Shown here piece by piece: positions 15,550-24,608 of a stretch of 64,000 nt of DNA; positions within the stretch are counted from its first letter, which is position 1, and every line of letters starts with the position of its first letter. This DNA comes from Streptomyces monashensis (GTDB taxonomy: Bacteria; Actinomycetota; Actinomycetes; Streptomycetales; Streptomycetaceae). Where the stretch lies: contig NZ_MLYO01000023.1 of the NCBI RefSeq assembly GCF_001866665.1, positions 62,001 through 126,000 on the forward strand. The letters run 5' to 3'. A model generated the notes under the pieces. The model was not told the DNA's origin and did not search any database. It worked only from the letters and a program-made list of their open reading frames with translations. A program made the translations under genes and the position numbers.

Positions 15550-16796
15550 GGCGTCTCTCGTTTCTGGACGACGACGGGGAGGTGGGTCATCCCGGCGATG
15601 AAGTACGAGCGCAGGTGCCGCGGTTCGCCGGCGAGCTCGATCGGTCCGCACCGCCGGAGCAGTTCCTCGAAGAAGACACGCAGGGTCAGCCGGGCCAGCG
15701 GCGCGCCGATGCAGAAGTGCGGCCCGAACCCGAACGCGACCTGGCGCTTGGCGTTGCTCCGCGTGATGTCGAACGTGTGCGGGTCGGCGAACCGGGCCGC
15801 GTCCCGGTTGGCCGACCCGATCCATGCGACGACCGCTGCGCGGGCCGGGATCGTGCCCCCGCCGATCCGGACGTCGTCCACCGCGTACCGCATGAAGTTG
15901 CACGCGGCCGACGACCAGCGCAGCCCTTCCTCGACCAGGTTGGGGACCAGCGACGGGTCCGCCTGCGCCTTCTCGAACTGCTCGGGCCGCTCGATGAGCG
16001 CGTGCACCGTGCCGGACACGGTGTGCGGTGTCGTCACGTTGGCGCCCAGGAGAATGCTGTAGCCGTCGAGGGCGATCTCCTCGTCGGTCAGCGGCGCGTC
16101 TGCCGGGCGGACGCTCATGAGGTGGTCGAGCAGGCTCCCGTCCTCGCCGCCGGCCGCCCGCCGCCGCTTGACCCACTCGGTGACGTAGGTGACGAGCTCG
16201 TGGTGGGCGATGGCCAGCGTCGCGGCCTCGCTGCCGTGCTGGAAGTGCGGGTCCGAGGGGGCCGTCACCATCGCGGTCAGCTGCACGAGTTCGGCCCAGT
16301 CCCGCTCCGGGATCCCGAGCAGCGGGCCCGTGACCATCGCCGGGAGGAGCAGCGCCCGTTCGGCCAGGTCGAACGTGCCCCCGGCCAGCGCCGGTTCGAG
16401 GAAGCGCACGATCGTCCGCCGGATCCGGTCCTCCCAGGGCGCCACCGCCCGCGCGGTGAGCCTCGCGCCGATCGCCCTGCGGACCTGGGTGTGCCGCGGC
16501 GGGTCGGTGGACGTCAGCAGCTTGCCCGCCGCGACGTCGTCCTGGCCCAGGTGGGTGCAGACCGTGCCGCGCTCGGAGGTGAACTCCCGGTGGTCGCCGA
16601 GCACCCGGCACACGTCCTCGTAGCGGGTCACCGACCAGAGCTCCCGGCCGTCCGGCAGGACTTGGTGGTGCAGGGGCGCCTTCGCCCGCATCACGTCCCA
16701 GATCGGGTGCGGATCGCCCGAGGCGTACAGGTCCAGGTCGAACAGGTCGACCCGGTCGAGGTCGACGTCGCGCGCGGCACCCGGCGTCAGCCTCAC
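15546..16796 (-). CDS. Cytochrome P450, probably acting on carrier-bound substrate
   Basis: Soluble bacterial P450 of 416 residues. The heme loop FGFGPHFCIGAP (Cys near 360) and the K-helix EGLR are intact. The I-helix reads LLGANVTTPHT: Val replaces the usual acidic residue before Thr, which may change proton delivery. The GTG start overlaps the stop of the upstream carrier protein as GTGA, and the stop overlaps the next gene as ATGA, so a fixed ratio of the three products is likely. P450s paired with a free carrier protein commonly beta-hydroxylate the tethered amino acid (NikQ and NovI types). By that analogy it may make a 3-hydroxy amino acid such as hydroxyleucine for the lactone bond. 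The substrate is not shown by the sequence. Confidence 0.93.
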   Translation of the reverse strand: MRLTPGAARDVDLDRVDLFDLDLYASGDPHPIWDVMRAKAPLHHQVLPDGRELWSVTRYEDVCRVLGDHREFTSERGTVCTHLGQDDVAAGKLLTSTDPPRHTQVRRAIGARLTARAVAPWEDRIRRTIVRFLEPALAGGTFDLAERALLLPAMVTGPLLGIPERDWAELVQLTAMVTAPSDPHFQHGSEAATLAIAHHELVTYVTEWVKRRRAAGGEDGSLLDHLMSVRPADAPLTDEEIALDGYSILLGANVTTPHTVSGTVHALIERPEQFEKAQADPSLVPNLVEEGLRWSSAACNFMRYAVDDVRIGGGTIPARAAVVAWIGSANRDAARFADPHTFDITRSNAKRQVAFGFGPHFCIGAPLARLTLRVFFEELLRRCGPIELAGEPRHLRSYFIAGMTHLPVVVQKRETP

Positions 16797-17023
16797 GCGG
16801 CCGCCCTCCCCTGCTCGATGAGCTCGGCGACCCGGGCCGGGGTCTGCGCCAGGTAGAAGTCGCGCACGGACAGCCGGACGCCGTAGTCCTGCGCCACCCG
16901 GTCGATGATCTTGATCCCGGTCAGCGAATTCCCGCCGAGCGCGAAGAAGTCGTCATCGACGCCGATCTCGCGGGACTCGAAGTATTCCCCCCACAGCGCG
17001 GCGATTTCCTGCCCGAATTCCAT
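16793..17023 (-). CDS. Free peptidyl carrier protein (PCP)
   Basis: Stand-alone thiolation domain of 76 residues. The phosphopantetheine motif VDDDFFALGGNSLTG holds the modified Ser near residue 33. AAGGAG lies ten bases before the chosen ATG. It opens the minus-strand operon running into the P450, the Cys-thioesterase and the PKS genes, and it overlaps the P450 start. There is no adenylation gene in this operon; a free A domain at 41679-43235 or the interrupted one at 60184-62520 must load it, or an NRPS A domain acts in trans. Its job is probably to present one amino acid to the P450. Confidence 0.93.
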   Translation of the reverse strand: MEFGQEIAALWGEYFESREIGVDDDFFALGGNSLTGIKIIDRVAQDYGVRLSVRDFYLAQTPARVAELIEQGRAAA

Positions 17024-17064
17024 TGCCCATCGCTCCTTCCTCCGCAGACCGGGTTCCACGCGCC

Positions 17065-17080
17065 GTCCCGCCGGCGAGAC
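17065..17080. promoter_or_regulatory. Candidate LmbU-type operator, site 1
   Basis: GTCCCGCCGGCGAGAC, one base away from the perfect palindrome at 17231. It lies 41 bases upstream of the free carrier protein start and contains CGCCGGCG, the core I recall for LmbU of the lincomycin cluster. Binding is inferred. Confidence 0.5.
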
Positions 17081-17123
17081 GGACTCATTGCATGGCCGAT
17101 TCGAGTGTCGCGTGACCGACCGT

Positions 17124-17139
17124 CCGCGCCTACCGGGTC
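17124..17139 (-). promoter_or_regulatory. Promoter-region motif shared with 44174-44189
   Basis: On the minus strand this reads GACCCGGTAGGCGCGG. A copy with one change lies at 44174-44189. Each is roughly 80-115 bases upstream of the first gene of a minus-strand unit. TAGGCG could serve as a -10 element, but I see no convincing -35 hexamer here. Confidence 0.35.
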
Positions 17140-17230
17140 GACGGTGTCCGGTGCGCGCCGGCCGGTGGGGTTGAGCGCGTGCCCGGGAGCCCGCATGCTG
17201 ACGCCGTCGCAGGGCCCGTGCCGGCGGACC

Positions 17231-17246
17231 GTCCCGCCGGCGGGAC
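17231..17246. promoter_or_regulatory. Candidate LmbU-type operator, site 2
   Basis: GTCCCGCCGGCGGGAC is a perfect 16-base palindrome in the divergent region between the carrier-protein operon and the FAD monooxygenase. It lies 76 bases before the monooxygenase start and directly abuts the direct repeats at 17242-17278. Confidence 0.55.
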
Positions 17247-17278
17247 ACGGAGATCCGACGGGACACGGAGAGTCCGAC
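17242..17278. repeat. Tandem direct repeat in divergent promoter region
   Basis: GGGACACGGAGATCCGAC at 17242-17259 is followed directly by a second copy at 17260-17278 with one inserted G. The first copy overlaps the right arm of the palindrome at 17231, so each copy supplies an extra GGGAC half-site. Confidence 0.75.
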
Positions 17279-17322
17279 GGCCGAACGACGTGAGAGACCC
17301 AGTGGATCGAGGGGGTACGGAC

Positions 17323-18840
17323 GTGGGACACACCGGCATGGACACCGACGTGGTGATCGCGGGCGCCGGCCCGACGGGCTTGATGCTCGCCTGCGAACTG
17401 CGGCTGGCGGGCGTCGACGTGACGGTCGTCGAGAAACTCGCCGAACGGACCGGTGAATCGCGGGCCGGCGGAATACATTCCCGCACCCTGGAGGTGCTGG
17501 ACCAGCGCGGAATCCTCGACCGTTTCCTGGCGGTCGGCGAACTGCAGCCGGTGGGCCATTTCTCCGGCCTCTATCTGGAATTCGACGAGTCCGAGTCCCG
17601 CCACCCCTATCCGCTGATGATTCTGCAGTCCGACATCGAGCGGCTGCTTCAGGAGTGGGCCGCCGAGCTCGGGGTACGGGTGCGCAGGTCGGCCGAGGTG
17701 AGCGGGATCCGCCGCGACGCGGCCGGCGTGACGGTCGAGCTGCGGACGGCGCAGGCGCGGCCCGCGACGCTGCGCGCCCCCTGGCTGGTGGGCTGCGACG
17801 GCGGACGCAGCACGGTGCGCAAGCTGGCGGGCATCGACTTCCCGGGCACCGAGGCGACGATGACCGCGCTGATCGGCGACGTCGAACTCCCCGATCTGCC
17901 CGAGGACTACGTCTGGGTGCGCCGCACCCCGGGCGGCGACTACTCGGCGATCGCCTTCGAGCCGGGCTGGCACCGGGTGATCACGTCCGAGTTCGACCGC
18001 GGCGCGGACCGCGAGGAGCCCGTGACCTTCGAGCGGCTGAGGGAGTCGCTGACCAGGGTCGCGGGCACCGACTTCGGCATGCGCAACCCGCGCTGGGTCT
18101 CCCGGTTCAACGACGCCGCACGGCAGGCCGCACGGTACCGGGACGGCCGGGTGCTGCTCGCGGGCGACGCGGCGCACATCCATTTCCCGGCCGGCGGGCA
18201 GGGTCTGAACATGGGCGTGCAGGACGCGGTCAACCTCGGCTGGAAGCTCGCCGCGGTGGTGCGGGGCCGGGCGCCGGAGAGTCTGCTGGACAGCTACCAC
18301 GCCGAGCGCCACCCCGTCGGGGAGCGCGTGCTGCACAACACCCGGGCGCAGTCGGCCCTGGTCCGCCCCGGCCCCCAGACGGACGCGCTGCGCGAGGTGT
18401 TCGGCTCGCTCATGGTGTTCGACGACGTCAACCGGTATCTGCGCCACATGCTGAACGCACTGGACATCCGGTACCCGGTCGACAGCGACCATGTGCTGGC
18501 GGGCCGCCGGGTCCCCGACGCCGGCCTCAAGACGGCCGACGGCGCCACCCGCGTCCACGAGTTGCTGCACGCCGCCCGCCCCGTGCTGCTCGACCTGCGC
18601 GGCGGCACCGGGCCGACGGCGGTCGCCAGGGGCTGGGCCGATCGCGTCGACCTCGTCGAGGCGCGTGCCGAGGACGACCACTGGCCCGTCCCGGCCCTCG
18701 GCGAGATCCCCGCTCCGGCCGCGCTCCTCGTCCGCCCGGACGGCCATGTCGCCTGGGCGGCGGACGCCGGCGCCGCGCCCGACACCGCCGGGCTCCGCAC
18801 CGCCCTCACCACCTGGTTCGGCCCGGCCCTGCGGGGCTGA
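17323..18840 (+). CDS. FAD-dependent monooxygenase (PheA/TfdB, rifampicin-hydroxylase-like)
   Basis: Group A flavoprotein hydroxylase of about 505 residues. It has the FAD dinucleotide motif GAGPTGLMLACEL near the N-terminus, the DG motif VGCDGGRS near residue 155 and the second FAD motif LLAGDAAHIHFPAGGQGLN near 285. A C-terminal thioredoxin-like tail follows, as in the aromatic polyketide hydroxylase and rifampicin monooxygenase group. I chose the GTG at 17323 because GAGGGGG lies seven bases before it; an ATG five codons later is possible. It is divergent from the carrier-protein operon, and the 299-base gap holds candidate operators and direct repeats. It may hydroxylate the finished product or a building block, or modify a foreign drug; the sequence does not decide. 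Confidence 0.92.
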   Translation: MGHTGMDTDVVIAGAGPTGLMLACELRLAGVDVTVVEKLAERTGESRAGGIHSRTLEVLDQRGILDRFLAVGELQPVGHFSGLYLEFDESESRHPYPLMILQSDIERLLQEWAAELGVRVRRSAEVSGIRRDAAGVTVELRTAQARPATLRAPWLVGCDGGRSTVRKLAGIDFPGTEATMTALIGDVELPDLPEDYVWVRRTPGGDYSAIAFEPGWHRVITSEFDRGADREEPVTFERLRESLTRVAGTDFGMRNPRWVSRFNDAARQAARYRDGRVLLAGDAAHIHFPAGGQGLNMGVQDAVNLGWKLAAVVRGRAPESLLDSYHAERHPVGERVLHNTRAQSALVRPGPQTDALREVFGSLMVFDDVNRYLRHMLNALDIRYPVDSDHVLAGRRVPDAGLKTADGATRVHELLHAARPVLLDLRGGTGPTAVARGWADRVDLVEARAEDDHWPVPALGEIPAPAALLVRPDGHVAWAADAGAAPDTAGLRTALTTWFGPALRG

Positions 18841-18860
18841 TCCGGCACGGGACGGACGAA

Positions 18861-18905
18861 GACGGCGGCCGTCAGGACCCGGTGGTGGTCCTGACGGCCG
18901 CCGTC
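18861..18905. terminator. Perfect 19-bp hairpin between convergent genes
   Basis: The arm 18861-18879 is exactly complementary to 18887-18905, with a 7-base loop. It lies between the stops of the FAD monooxygenase and the lone ABC ATPase, so it probably terminates both. No T tract is seen on either side. Confidence 0.85.
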
Positions 18906-18945
18906 GTCGTACGGGACGCCGGGCGGTCGGCTCCGAGCGTCGAGG

Positions 18946-19920
18946 TCACGCCCGCCCGTCGCCGGACCGCCGCGCGGCCGCCTCCCCGTGCCCGGTGCCT
19001 CTCTCGCCGGTCAGGGCGAGGACGATGTCGTCGAGGTCCGGTGAGTGCACCGAGAACTCCCGGGCGCCGATCCCGTGTTCGTCGAGCCGGGTCAGCAGGG
19101 CCAGCGCCGCCCCGGACTCGGCGTCGCCGGGCACCCGCACCCGCAGGGTCAGCTCCGCGTCGTTGCGCGTGGACCCGGCCAGGACCCGTGCCGCCGCGTC
19201 GAGTTCGTAGAGGTCGGCGAACCGGAGCCGGACGTGGGTGCCGGAGATCCGGCGCCTGAGCTCCTCGGGAGTGCCCCGGGCGACCACCCGGCCGCGGCCG
19301 AGCACCGCGATCTGGTCGGCGAGCTGGTCCGCCTCCTCCAGGTAGCGGGTGGTCAGGAAGACGGTGGTGCCGTCGGCCACCAGCTCGCGGACGATCCCCC
19401 ACATCGCGTGCCTGGCACGCGGGTCGAGACCCGTCGTGGGCTCGTCCAGGAAGACGATCCGCGGATCCCCGACGAGTGTCATCGCCAGCTCCAGCCTCCG
19501 GCGCACACCGCCGCAGCAGGCCGCCGCCGGCCTGTCCGCCGACTCCACCAGGTCGAAGCGCTCCAGCAGCCGCGCGACCGCCCGGTCACCGCAGGGCACC
19601 CGCTTGCGGTCCGCCACCACCCGCAGGTTCTCCCGGCCCGTCAGCAGATCGTCCACCGCGGCCGGCCGACCGGTCGCCCCGACGGCCGCCCGCACCTGCC
19701 GGGTCGCCGTCAGCACGTCGTGCCCGGCGACCCGCACCGTGCCGGCATCGGGCCTGGTCAAGGTCGTCAGGACGTCGACCGTCGTCGTCTTGCCCGCTCC
19801 CTTCGGGCCGAGCAGGGCGAAGACCGAGCCCTCGGCGACACCGAAGCCGACGCCGTCGAGCACGAGCCGGCCGCCGTACGCCTTGCGCAGCCCGGACACC
19901 GAGATCGCTGCCCTTCTCAT
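18946..19920 (-). CDS. DrrA-type ABC transporter ATPase without permease partner
   Basis: ATPase of 324 residues in the daunorubicin-resistance family. The Walker A is GPKGAGKTT near residue 38 (Lys where GPNGAGKT is usual; the GxxGxGKT core is intact), Walker B is IVFLDEPTTGLDPRAR, and the C-terminal DUF4162-like part ends with SPDLDDIVLAL. The signature reads CCGGVRRRLELAM, so Cys replaces the usual Ser. GAGAGGGGG precedes the ATG. It is the last gene of the NRPS series, and convergent transcription from the other side follows at once, so no DrrB-like permease is nearby. It could serve the permease at 59282-60058, whose own ATPase is intact, or be a resistance ATPase that acts otherwise. 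Confidence 0.92.
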   Translation of the reverse strand: MRRAAISVSGLRKAYGGRLVLDGVGFGVAEGSVFALLGPKGAGKTTTVDVLTTLTRPDAGTVRVAGHDVLTATRQVRAAVGATGRPAAVDDLLTGRENLRVVADRKRVPCGDRAVARLLERFDLVESADRPAAACCGGVRRRLELAMTLVGDPRIVFLDEPTTGLDPRARHAMWGIVRELVADGTTVFLTTRYLEEADQLADQIAVLGRGRVVARGTPEELRRRISGTHVRLRFADLYELDAAARVLAGSTRNDAELTLRVRVPGDAESGAALALLTRLDEHGIGAREFSVHSPDLDDIVLALTGERGTGHGEAAARRSGDGRA

Positions 19921-19943
19921 GCCTGCACCCCCTCTCCGAACCG

Positions 19944-20678
19944 TCAGCGACCGCGGGCGCACTCCGCTTCGATCACGTCGAGCACCTCCCGGCCCCGGTC
20001 GACCAGGTACATGTGGTCGCCGGGGAACTCCGCATAGCTGAACCCGCCGGTGGTCGCGGCCTGCCACTGCCGCGCCTCCTCCGCGGTGACCAGGCCGTCG
20101 CGGTCGCCCCGCAGCGAGCAGACGGGCACCGACACCGGTGCGTCGGTGCTCGGTACGTAGCTCTCGTGCATCTCGCAGTCGGCCTGCAGCGCGGGGAGGA
20201 TCACCTCACGCATCTCCGGGTGGTCGAGGGCCTCGTGCCTGAAGCCCGCGAACTCCTCGACCCTGGCGAGGAACTCGTCGTCCGGGAGCCCCGCCGCCCG
20301 GCGCTCGCGCTGGGTCCACGGCCCCGGCGAACCGCTGACGACCAGCCGTTCGACGTCCACGCCGCGCCTGCTGAGCAGGTGCACCAGCTCGTAGGCGAGC
20401 ACCGCGCCCAGGCTGTGCCCGAACAGCACGGTCCGCGTTCCTTCGCCGAGGTCCGCGACGATGTCGTCGATCGAGCCCTTGGCCGCCTCGACGACATCGC
20501 GGTACGGCGTCTGCAGGATCCGCCGCTCCCTGCCGGGCAGTTCGACCGAGGTCACGCGCCACCGGCCGGCGGACAGCTCCCGCCACGGGTGGAAGAACGA
20601 GGGACCTGCTCCCGCGAACGGCACGCACAGCAGTACGGTCTCGTTCCCGTGGTCCGCGGACACGCCGGGTACTGTCAT
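19944..20678 (-). CDS. Type II thioesterase (Ser nucleophile)
   Basis: Alpha/beta hydrolase of 244 residues with the complete type II thioesterase pattern: CVPFAGAG, ELPGRERR, nucleophile FGHSLGAVLAYE near residue 92, and the His in PGDHMYL near the C-terminus. Such enzymes clear misloaded or stalled carrier domains. It follows the terminal NRPS after 38 bases and precedes the ABC ATPase by 23, so it belongs to the NRPS operon. I chose the ATG at 20678, with GGGGG nine bases before it, over an in-frame TTG three codons upstream. Confidence 0.94.
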   Translation of the reverse strand: MTVPGVSADHGNETVLLCVPFAGAGPSFFHPWRELSAGRWRVTSVELPGRERRILQTPYRDVVEAAKGSIDDIVADLGEGTRTVLFGHSLGAVLAYELVHLLSRRGVDVERLVVSGSPGPWTQRERRAAGLPDDEFLARVEEFAGFRHEALDHPEMREVILPALQADCEMHESYVPSTDAPVSVPVCSLRGDRDGLVTAEEARQWQAATTGGFSYAEFPGDHMYLVDRGREVLDVIEAECARGR

Positions 20679-20716
20679 CCCGACCAACCCCCATCATCTC
20701 TTCGCTTGTCCGGTGG

Positions 20717-23700
20717 TCACGCCAGCCTGTCGTGGACGACCTCGAAGAACTCGGCCACGGGCGCGGGCATGTGCATCTCGTGATGTGTGGCGCGCATGTC
20801 GTGCACCTCGAGCGAACCGAGGACGTACGGCCGCCACAGGTGCGCGTACGACGTGTCCTCGAGCGCCGCGTCGAAATACAGCACATCGCCGCGGTAGACC
20901 GGCGATTCGAACTCCGTCATCAGGGCCGTGTTGTTGGCCAGGACCTTCGACATGGTGTCCAGGAATCCCTGCCGGTCGCCCATGCGGATGTACTGGCTGA
21001 AGTCGTCCTCGAGCTCCGCCCGGTAGTCCGACGACTCCTTGCCGGCGTGCACCTGCCCGAACCCGTGACCGCCCGGCTGGGCGTCCAGGACGGCCACGAG
21101 GGCGACCTCGTGGCCACGCCGGTCGAGGGCGTCCGCCACGGCCTGTACGACGGTACCGCCGTAGGACCAGCCGACCAGGTTGAAGGGCCCTTCCGGCTGG
21201 ATCCTCAGGATCTGGGTGACGTAGTCGTCGATCATCTCCGCCGCGGAGCCCGCCGGTGTCTCCACGCCGTCGGAGCCGCGGGACTGCAGGGCATAGGCCG
21301 GCCGGTCCCGCAGGTGCAGCGCGAAACTGTAGTACGCCCAGCCCAGCCCGCCCCCGCCGTGGACGAACCACACCGGCGCCTTGCCCGTGCCGGGATCGCC
21401 GTTCAGCGGCAGCACGACCGCGAACGTGTCGGCGTCGTCGGCGGGCACGCCGCCGGCGAGCATCAGCGCGGCGAGCTCGGCCACCGTGGGGTACTTGATG
21501 ATCGTCCTGATGGGAATGTCGATGTCGAACTGCTTGCGGATGCGGACGCTGAGCCGGGTGGCCAGGAGCGAGTGCCCGCCGAGCGCGAAGAAGCCGTCGT
21601 CGACGCCGACCCGCTCCCGGCCGAGCAGCTCGGCGAAGAGGGCGCACAGCCTCTCCTCGTAGGCGTTGCGCGGCTCCCGGCTGCCCGCGGTGTCCGAGTC
21701 CTGCGAGGGCAGTGCGCGCCGGTCGAGCTTTCCGTTCGACGTCAGCGGAATCTCCGCCAGCGAGATCACCGCGGCGGGCACCATGTACTGCGGCAGGCGC
21801 TCGCGCAGGTACGCGGAGAGCTCGTCCGCGCCGATCCGGGCGTCGGGCTCGGGCACCACATAGCCCACGATGCGCTGGTCGCCCTCCTGGTAGTCGCGCA
21901 CCACGACGACGGCCTGCGCCACGCCCGGATGCCCGGCCAGCGTCTGCTCGATCTCCCCCAGTTCGATCCGGAACCCCCGGATCTTCACCTGGGAGTCGTC
22001 CCGCCCCACGTACTCCAGTCGGCCGTTCTTGCTCCAGCGGACCAGATCGCCGCTGCGGTACATCCGCTCGCCCGCCGCGCCGAAGGGGCACGCGACGAAC
22101 CGTCCCGCGGTCAGCTCCGGCCGGCCGTGGTAGCCGCGGGCCAGTCCGTAGCCCGCCACGTACAGCTCGCCGGTCACGCCGACGGGCACCGGCCTGAGGT
22201 CGGCGTCCAGGACGTAGGCGGCGAGGCCCGGCACCGCCGGGCCGATCACGCTGGCCCGGCAGCGGGCGGCGGAGTGCTCGTCGAGGTCGACGCGGGTGAC
22301 GTGCACGGTGGTCTCGGTGATGCCGTACATGTTCACCAGCACCGGCGCTTCACAGGGGTGGCGCGCGTACCAGTCCGCGAGGCGGTTCAGGTCGAGGGCC
22401 TCGCCGCCGAACACCACGTACCGCAGGGCCAGTTCCTGGCCGGGGGCCTCGGCGTCGGCCTGGACGAGCTGGTAGAAGGCCGAGGGTGTCTGGTTGAGGA
22501 CGGTGACGCGTTCGCGGGCGAGGAGTCGCAGGAAGTCGGCCGGGGAACGGGAGACGTCGTAGGGCACGACGACCAGGCGGCCGCCGTGCAGCAGCGGCCC
22601 CCACAGCTCCCACACCGAGAAGTCGAAGGCGTAGGAGTGGAAGAGGCTCCACACGTCGTCCGCGCCGAAGGCGAAGTCCTGCGTGGCGGTGAAGAGCCCG
22701 ACCACGTTGCGGTGCGGGATCAGCACACCCTTGGGGCGGCCGGTCGATCCGGAGGTGTAGATCACGTACGCCGGGTGCTCGGGGCGCAGGGCCGCCGGCC
22801 GCTCGGCGTCGGTGAGGTCGGCGGCCGTCTCCCCGGCGAAGGCCTCGGCCCGGTCGAGAAGGACGAGGGGGAGGTCCTCGGGCAGGTCCTGCGCGGCGGC
22901 CGTCGCGCCGGTGGTGACCAGCAGGACCGGGCGGGCGTCCTGGACCATGTAGGCGATCCGGTCGGCCGGGGAGTCGGGGTCGATCGGCAGGTAGGCACCG
23001 CCCGCCTTGAGCACCCCGAGCAGCGCGACCACCAGCTCGGCCGAGCGTTCCAGGCAGACCGCGACCAGGGACTCGGGTCCCACGCCGCGCGCGACGAGGT
23101 GGCGCGCGAGCCGGTTGGCCCGGGCGTTCAGCTCGCCGTACGTGAGCGTGGCGCCGTCGCAGGACACCGCGACCGCGTCCGGCCGGCGCGCCGTCTGCCG
23201 CTCGAACAGCTCGACCAGGGTGGCCTCGGGAATGGCGCCGCCGGCGGCGTTCACCTCGGTCAGCAGGTGGCTGCGCTCCTCGGCACCGAGCACGTCGACG
23301 TCCCCGACGCGCAGGCCCGGATCGGCGGCCAGCTGCTCCAGCACGCGGACGAGCCGGGCGGCGATCACCTCGGCCGAGTCGCGGTCGAACAACTGGGTCG
23401 CGTACTGCAGGTCGCCCCGCAGCGCCCCCGACTCGTCCACGGTGAGGCTGAAGAACAGGTCCACCATGGCGGTCGACGGGATCGCCTGCTCGAAGCGCAC
23501 GTCGAGCCCGGGGATCCGGAGGTCCGGCTTCCGGTAGCTCTGCCAGGCGAACATCACCTGGAACAGCGGCTGGTAGGACGCGGAGCGTTCGGGATTGATG
23601 GCCTCGACCAGCAGATCGAACGGCACGTCCTGGTACTCGTAGGCCGTCAGTGCCTTGTCCCGTACCTGCGCGAGCAGTTCGGTGAAGGACGGGTTGCCGG

Positions 23701-24604
23701 ACAGGTCCGCCCGCAGCACCTGGGTGTTGACGAAGAAGCCGATCAGATCGGCCAGCGCCTCGTCGGTGCGCCCGGCGATCGGACTGCCGATCGTCACGTC
23801 GTCCCCGCCGCCGAGCGTGCGCAGCAGCACCGCCAGCGCGGCCTGCAGGACCATCGACATGGTCGCGCCGCGCTCGTCGGCGAGCCTCTGCAGCCCGGCC
23901 GCCGTCTCCGCCGGCACGGCGAGGGCGACCGTGTCGCCGTGCGAGTTCGCCTGCGCGGGCCTCGGGCGGTCCGTGGGCAGGCTCAACGGCTGCGGCACCC
24001 CGGCCAGTTCCTTGCGCCAGTACTCGATCTGGGCCGCGGCGAGGCTCTCCGGGTCGCTCACCTCTCCGAGCACCTCACGCTGCCACCGCGCGTACTCCTT
24101 GTACTGCACGGGCAGCGGTTCCCACTGCGGCGCGCGGCCGTCCCGGCGGGCGGTGTAGGCCTCGATCAGGTCGCGCATCATCGGCGCGCTCGAGCTGCCG
24201 TCCGAGGCGATGTGGTGCACGACCACGACCAGGACGTGTTCCTGCGGGGAGCAGCGCAACAGGGTGGCCCGCAGGGGGAGTTCGGCGGCGAGGTCGAAGC
24301 GGTGCGCGACGGCCTCCTCGAGCGCGCCGGGCACGTCCTCGGGCGCCACCTCGGCCACCCGCACCCGCGGCTCCGCCTGCCCCGCCGGCAGGATGCGCGA
24401 GGTGGGCTCACCGCCGTCGTCCGTCGCGTACGTGGTGCGCAGGATCTCGTGCCGGTCGACCACGTCGCGGATCGCCGCGACGAGGGCGCTCTGGTCCAGG
24501 GATCCGGTCAGCCGGAACGCCGCCGATATGTTGTAGGTCGCCGCCCCCCGCTCCAGTTGGTGAAGAAGCCACATACGGCGTTGGGCAAATGACAGCGGGA
24601 TCAT
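20717..24604 (-). CDS. NRPS C-A-T-TE, terminal module, predicted Thr
   Basis: Terminal module of 1295 residues: C (HHIASDG near 130), A (YTSGSTG near 616), T ([10 protein letters not shown] near 1008) and TE (GWSYGG nucleophile near 1144). Pocket residues read by alignment to GrsA are D-F-W-N-V-G-M-V-H with the A10 Lys, which matches the standard threonine code. The embedded TE should release the chain, probably as a macrolactone or macrolactam. The ribosome site AAGGAG overlaps the stop of the preceding NRPS, four bases apart, so translation is coupled. There is no epimerase, so L-Thr is expected unless the C domain says otherwise. It probably acts last, as gene order equals assembly order here. 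Confidence 0.96.
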   Translation of the reverse strand: MIPLSFAQRRMWLLHQLERGAATYNISAAFRLTGSLDQSALVAAIRDVVDRHEILRTTYATDDGGEPTSRILPAGQAEPRVRVAEVAPEDVPGALEEAVAHRFDLAAELPLRATLLRCSPQEHVLVVVVHHIASDGSSSAPMMRDLIEAYTARRDGRAPQWEPLPVQYKEYARWQREVLGEVSDPESLAAAQIEYWRKELAGVPQPLSLPTDRPRPAQANSHGDTVALAVPAETAAGLQRLADERGATMSMVLQAALAVLLRTLGGGDDVTIGSPIAGRTDEALADLIGFFVNTQVLRADLSGNPSFTELLAQVRDKALTAYEYQDVPFDLLVEAINPERSASYQPLFQVMFAWQSYRKPDLRIPGLDVRFEQAIPSTAMVDLFFSLTVDESGALRGDLQYATQLFDRDSAEVIAARLVRVLEQLAADPGLRVGDVDVLGAEERSHLLTEVNAAGGAIPEATLVELFERQTARRPDAVAVSCDGATLTYGELNARANRLARHLVARGVGPESLVAVCLERSAELVVALLGVLKAGGAYLPIDPDSPADRIAYMVQDARPVLLVTTGATAAAQDLPEDLPLVLLDRAEAFAGETAADLTDAERPAALRPEHPAYVIYTSGSTGRPKGVLIPHRNVVGLFTATQDFAFGADDVWSLFHSYAFDFSVWELWGPLLHGGRLVVVPYDVSRSPADFLRLLARERVTVLNQTPSAFYQLVQADAEAPGQELALRYVVFGGEALDLNRLADWYARHPCEAPVLVNMYGITETTVHVTRVDLDEHSAARCRASVIGPAVPGLAAYVLDADLRPVPVGVTGELYVAGYGLARGYHGRPELTAGRFVACPFGAAGERMYRSGDLVRWSKNGRLEYVGRDDSQVKIRGFRIELGEIEQTLAGHPGVAQAVVVVRDYQEGDQRIVGYVVPEPDARIGADELSAYLRERLPQYMVPAAVISLAEIPLTSNGKLDRRALPSQDSDTAGSREPRNAYEERLCALFAELLGRERVGVDDGFFALGGHSLLATRLSVRIRKQFDIDIPIRTIIKYPTVAELAALMLAGGVPADDADTFAVVLPLNGDPGTGKAPVWFVHGGGGLGWAYYSFALHLRDRPAYALQSRGSDGVETPAGSAAEMIDDYVTQILRIQPEGPFNLVGWSYGGTVVQAVADALDRRGHEVALVAVLDAQPGGHGFGQVHAGKESSDYRAELEDDFSQYIRMGDRQGFLDTMSKVLANNTALMTEFESPVYRGDVLYFDAALEDTSYAHLWRPYVLGSLEVHDMRATHHEMHMPAPVAEFFEVVHDRLA

Positions 24605-24608
24605 CGCT

